From NCBI GenBank assembly GCA_963831705.1, contig CAWHRE010000010.1, positions 2,073,885-2,137,884 on the forward strand: 64,000 nucleotides of DNA. Direction: 5' to 3'. How positions within the stretch are numbered: position 1 is the first letter of the stretch; the number at the start of each line of letters is the position of its first letter. This DNA is from DASQPR01 sp963831705. GTDB lineage: Bacteria > Actinomycetota > Actinomycetes > Mycobacteriales > Micromonosporaceae. The notes under the pieces are model-generated. The model ran no database searches. It was not told the DNA's origin and worked only from the letters and a program-made list of their open reading frames with translations. Below are positions 60,944 to 64,000 of the stretch, piece after piece. The position numbers were made by a program, and so were the translations under genes.

Positions 60944-61867
60944 GTGCTTAGAAATCGTCATCACACCCTGTTCCTGACATCGGCCTTGCTGCTGCTCGTA
61001 CTGGCGGGATGCTCGACGGCCAAGGCCTCGGCCAGTACCTCCACCGGAGAACCGGCGATCGGAGCGGTCCCAAAAATCCTGGACAGCTCTACGCTGCGGC
61101 TGCCTGTCGAGGACTACCTCCCGAGCTCCGCCGAGGACGATCGGCTCGGCGTGGCGGATCTGGCGCTGATCCGCTCTTGCATGGCTCGATTTGGCATCAA
61201 GTACGACATCAAACCGATTCTGGGCAGTACGTACGGTCCGGTGAGCCTGACCGATCGCCGGTACGGCATTACCGACGCCACTCTTGCCGCGCACTACGGT
61301 TATGGACTCGGTCCACGCGATCCGGCTCTCCAGAAACGGCCGGACAAACCCGATATCGGCAGCGCAGGCGAGACCGCCCTCTCCGGCGAGGGGCAATCGG
61401 AGGTCAACGGGATCACCGTGCCCAACGGCGGCTGTATCGGCGAGGCCGACCGTAAGCTCAGCGGTTCGGTCCCGGCCTCGGTCGACATGCATAAGGGCAA
61501 CACGCTTCAGTTCCAGTCCTTCGCGCAGTCCCGGGCCGACAGCCGTGTCGTCGCCGCATTCAAGGAGTGGTCGGCGTGCATGGCGCGATCCGGCTATCAC
61601 TACGCCGATCCGCTCGCCGCAGCCGGCGATCCGGATTTCGCCGGTGCCGCGAACTCGCACGACGTCGCGGTGGCACTTGCCGACATCTCATGTAAGTCCG
61701 AGACGAATCTGGTCGGCATCTGGTTCACCGTCGAATCGGCGTACGAGCGCCAGGTGATTGATGCCGATCCGGTGGGATTCGCAGCGACCAAGCAGGCGAT
61801 TACGGCTCGCGATCAGGCGGCGGTAGCGCTCTCGGCCTCGGCCGCACCGACGCCCGCCACGAGTTAG
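60944..61867 (+). CDS. Lipoprotein of unknown function
   Basis: 307 residues. NRHHTLFLTSALLLLVLAGC is a lipoprotein signal (lipobox LAGC). The mature part has four more Cys (RSCMARFGIKY, NGGCIGEAD, WSACMARSGYHY, DISCKSET), in a helical pattern similar to, but longer than, the exporter lipoprotein at 57 kb. GTG start at 60944 with CGGAGGAA upstream. Secreted, membrane-anchored; no function recognised. Confidence 0.75.
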   Translation: MLRNRHHTLFLTSALLLLVLAGCSTAKASASTSTGEPAIGAVPKILDSSTLRLPVEDYLPSSAEDDRLGVADLALIRSCMARFGIKYDIKPILGSTYGPVSLTDRRYGITDATLAAHYGYGLGPRDPALQKRPDKPDIGSAGETALSGEGQSEVNGITVPNGGCIGEADRKLSGSVPASVDMHKGNTLQFQSFAQSRADSRVVAAFKEWSACMARSGYHYADPLAAAGDPDFAGAANSHDVAVALADISCKSETNLVGIWFTVESAYERQVIDADPVGFAATKQAITARDQAAVALSASAAPTPATS

Positions 61868-61869
61868 AT

Positions 61870-61903
61870 ACGTATGGCTCGGTCCTTCGGCCGAGCCATA
61901 CGT
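61870..61903. terminator. Hairpin terminator after the lipoprotein gene
   Basis: ACGTATGGCTCGG (61870-61882) pairs perfectly with CCGAGCCATACGT (61891-61903), 8-base loop, 2 bases after the stop. The following 150 bases to 62051 hold nothing recognised. Confidence 0.7.
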
Positions 61904-62051
61904 ACTCACCGAAACTATCGATATCTTTCGGGCCGCTTAGGACCTTTCACCCACGCAATCATATATTTGCATTGTCCGACCGATCGAATTCCGGCCAATC
62001 ATTCGCTATGCTGCTCCTCGTCCTGCGGCAGATCATTCATAGATCGCAACG

Positions 62052-62345
62052 TCAGCTTGCCGACGTGTTCACGGCCGTATCGTCTACCACGAAATCGGTC
62101 GTTCCGCCGTCGGCGTCGGTTTCCTTGCCGGTGAACTTGACCTTGAGGGTCTGGCCGGCGTACCGCGTCAGGTTAGCGGTCTTCTGCTGGCAGCCGCCAG
62201 ATCGGTGTCAGGTTGCTGAAGCTGGCCTGCGTACGGACCACCGTGCACCTGCACCTTGAGCGTGTCGTCGGTGGCCGTGGTCGTCGCCTCCGTGGTGTCG
62301 ATGCGGACCCAGTACGTCAGCGCGGATTCCGGGGATCGTCGCAAC
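62052..62345 (-). pseudogene. C-terminal domain remnant of a secreted peptidase-like protein
   Basis: Reading the minus strand with frame changes near 62240 and 62190 gives SALTYWVRIDTTEATTTATD, DTLKVQV, then QASFSNLTPIW, then NLTRYAGQTLKVKFTGKE, TTDFVVDDTAVNTSAS and a stop. This is the jelly-roll domain found at the C-terminus of actinobacterial secreted S8/S53 peptidases. The catalytic part is missing, replaced upstream by an IS30 fragment. No open frame covers it. Confidence 0.6.
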
Positions 62346-62353
62346 ACGTGTGG

Positions 62354-62503
62354 TTAGACAGCCGATTGGCAGAGCGTAGTAAGTCGCTTCTCGGGAGAAT
62401 TCCAGCCGAGACACTTGCGTGGTCTGCCGTTGAGTTCAGCGGTCAACGCGACAAGGCATTCGGCGCTGTGAACGCTCAGATCGGTGCCTTTCGGAAAGTT
62501 CTG
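62354..62503 (-). pseudogene. C-terminal fragment of an IS30-family transposase
   Basis: About 48 residues read FPKGTDLSVHSAECLVALTA, ELNGRPRKCLGWNSPEKRL, and a stop. The FPKGTDLS and LN-x-RPRK-x-LGW patterns are diagnostic of the IS30 transposase C-terminus. The rest of the transposase is absent; sequence of an IS6-type fragment in the opposite direction begins at about 62504. Confidence 0.75.
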
Positions 62504-62867
62504 GCGCCGTGATGCTGACGCGGTCCGCCGGTTCTTCCGCACAGCCTTGAACAGGTTGAAGGTGACCCAGTCGAGGTTGTCACCGACATGTCACCGGTCT
62601 ATCCGCGGATCCTCGACGAGGTGGTCCCGTCGGCGTGGCATCACGTCAAGCAGTACGCCAACAACCGGGCCGAAGCCGACGATAGCCGGCCCAAACAACC
62701 GGTCACCGCCTATGCGCGGTCTACGGACCAACCGGACCGCGAGCGTCATCATCACCGGGATCGGACTCATGCAGAACCTGCGCCGCGAACACTACGAACT
62801 CGGCGTTGACCTGCCACACCATCTCCGCGTCGCCGGTGCGTTCACCGAGCTGATGCACGCGATCTGA
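62504..62867 (+). pseudogene. C-terminal fragment of an IS6-family (DDE) transposase with frameshifts
   Basis: Readable pieces are RDADAVRRFFRTALNRLKVT, then after a shift EVVTDMSPVYPRILDEVVPS, AWHHVKQYANNRAEADDSR, and after further shifts RPMRGLRTNRTASVIITGIG, LMQNLRREHYELGVDL, and a stop at 62867. The VVTD Asp, AWHH and the AEAD (position of the last catalytic Glu region) match IS6-type transposases. The N-terminal half is lost and the gene is not functional. Confidence 0.7.
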
Positions 62868-63313
62868 CCTCAGGTTTCACTGAGGCATCCCTGTCCATCA
62901 CCGCGACAACGCAACAGCTCCATCCATGCCGCAGGCGGGTTCGCCGATGGGCCGTGTCATGACTCTGGCGGCGGCGTATTCGAAGTCCCCGATGGTGTTT
63001 TGGCCGTGGTGTCTGTGTTGTTCAGTCGTGCGGAGGTCGTTGTGGAACGACACGGTTAAGTGTGTTGCAGTTTGCTGCCGGTCGTATCAAGTAATGGACG
63101 ACAGCGGTTCCGGAACGTCGGATCTCGGAGCGCTAGGCCCGCCGTCGGGTGGCGTAATCAAAGCAAATTAGCCCTAGTCCGCGCGGAATAATCGTGAGAA
63201 ACTATCGCGCCGGGACCCATTGATGTATTTGCCTGATAGGGATTAGATGCGCATTATACGGAAGAATAAGCTGCTCTTTGCCGTGGCCGTTTCCAGCATC
63301 GAGTTCCCGAGGA
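62868..63313. other. Intergenic region without a recognised gene
   Basis: Base composition falls here (for example the AT-rich stretch near 63225-63275) compared with the surroundings. No coding signature, tRNA or strong inverted repeat was found. It may be IS-flanking or decayed sequence and holds the promoter of the following secreted protein. Confidence 0.3.
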
Positions 63314-64000
63314 GTGGTCAAATCATGCGGTCCCATCCGGATTGCGGTCCTCGGCGCGCTGATGATCGCGGGCGTGGTCGTCGTGCCGGCAATGGCGAGC
63401 GCTGCACCACCCGCTCCGCCGTACAACGACTGGACCTTGAACGGCGGTCAGGCATCCTATCTGCTTGCTCCGGGCGAGGCTTTCCGCTGGACACCGACGA
63501 CCGGGATGACCGAAGGCGCGTACGGCACCTCGGGGCTGGAGTTTTCCGGGCCCGGTGCGCTTACGATCTGGACCGCCCTGATCGCTGCGCCGACCGGTGG
63601 CCTGCTGCACGTAGGGACGTACACAACCCAAAGGGGGGCGGATGCCACCCACATCGGCCTGGATATCGACGGCGACGGGCGAGGTTGCAATCAGGACAGC
63701 GGGACGCTTGATATCGAGCAAGTGACGTACGACGATTCCAACGCCATCACAGCACATTCGCGGCGTCCTTCAGCCAACAGTGCGAAGGCACTGAATTCCC
63801 CGCTACTGGCGAATTCCGGTTCAACTCCACGGTCGTACCAGGGCCGGCCGCATCATCGTCTCCGGGCCGCCTTGACTTCGGCACTCTGCCGGTCGGCTTG
63901 CCGTCGACGAAGACCATCACGGTGAATTCCAACGGCGGCTCGGACGAACACTTCGGCACCGCTACCATCACCGGAAGTGCGGACTTCGCGATTACGCAGG
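63314..64000 (+). CDS. Secreted protein with ASPM-SPD-2-Hydin-like domain, frameshifted and cut by the window end
   Basis: The N-terminal part (IAVLGALMIAGVVVVPAMAS) is a signal peptide. The mature domain (DWTLNGGQASYLLAPGEAFR, SGLEFSGPGALTIWTALI) resembles secreted actinobacterial proteins. After ITAH near 63755 the frame breaks; one base change further on it continues with FAASFSQQCEGTEFPATGEF, then LDFGTLPVGLPSTKTITVNS, an ASH (choice-of-anchor D) repeat that runs off the window. GTG 63314 is the likely start but a start in the other frame upstream is possible. The break may be a sequence error. Confidence 0.5.

Noticed and set aside
62926..63171. Possible 81-codon gene after the IS6 fragment
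   Set aside because: No ribosome site, no similarity and irregular codon use; it lies in decayed sequence.
1..64000. CRISPR arrays, tRNA or rRNA genes, prophage
   Set aside because: No regularly spaced repeats, no tRNA cloverleaf arms and no phage structural genes were seen.

Overview
The window is GC-rich and densely coded. It looks like a chromosomal segment of a filamentous or soil actinobacterium: many GTG starts, ATGA and TGATG start/stop overlaps, a SigE-type ECF sigma factor, a MgtA-like mannosyltransferase, an F420-type luciferase-like oxidoreductase, and several secreted proteins with repeat or lectin domains. The genus cannot be fixed from the sequence alone. No rRNA, tRNA, CRISPR array, phage or replication origin was found.

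Layout. 0-6.6 kb: the end of a large secreted PKD/repeat protein, L-serine dehydratase (sdaA), a sedolisin remnant, a PAP2 membrane phosphatase, a double-GNAT acetyltransferase and an extradiol dioxygenase. 6.7-12.6 kb: a seven-gene acyl-CoA operon (SDR, MaoC, SDR, quinone oxidoreductase, APH-type kinase, acyl-CoA dehydrogenase, HAD). Its last three genes are the separated domains of the ACAD10/ACAD11 family, which suggests catabolism of hydroxylated acids. 12.7-19.6 kb: a small membrane protein, a band-7-like/DUF4407 pair, a frameshifted kinase, a membrane protein, a MarR-cupin pair with tandem operators, and a glycosyltransferase. 19.6-21.4 kb: a phoD gene broken by many indels. 21.8-29.3 kb: the potassium ATPase operon (small peptide, kdpF, A, B, C, D) without an adjacent kdpE.

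29.3-38.5 kb: a small secreted protein, an HpnB-like glycosyltransferase, an indel-riddled LLM oxidoreductase, a SagB-type nitroreductase, a stand-alone 5'-3' exonuclease with a clamp-binding tail, a membrane-fusion adaptor with a small partner, and a secreted repeat protein. 38.6-41.6 kb: a fused alpha-beta glycyl-tRNA synthetase with one frame change at the junction. 41.7-48.4 kb: two tandem GH30 glycosidases divergent from a LacI regulator, then an MFS exporter. 48.5-54.2 kb: an alpha/beta hydrolase, a VOC protein, a DUF2007 protein, a DHFR-like reductase, an SH3-NlpC/P60 wall hydrolase, and a SigE sigma factor with a membrane partner. 54.2-59.5 kb: a lipoprotein-adaptor-ATPase-permease export operon divergent from a two-component system. 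59.5-64 kb: an HTH protein, two small exported proteins, a short graveyard of a peptidase tail plus IS30 and IS6 transposase tails, and the start of another secreted protein.

Two general features stand out. Long, nearly perfect hairpins with unrelated sequences follow many genes and probably act as terminators. Indels are concentrated in a few loci (phoD, the LLM gene, the IS graveyard) while neighbouring genes are clean, so either local gene decay or local sequence error is present. Functions were assigned by reading motifs; no database search was run.
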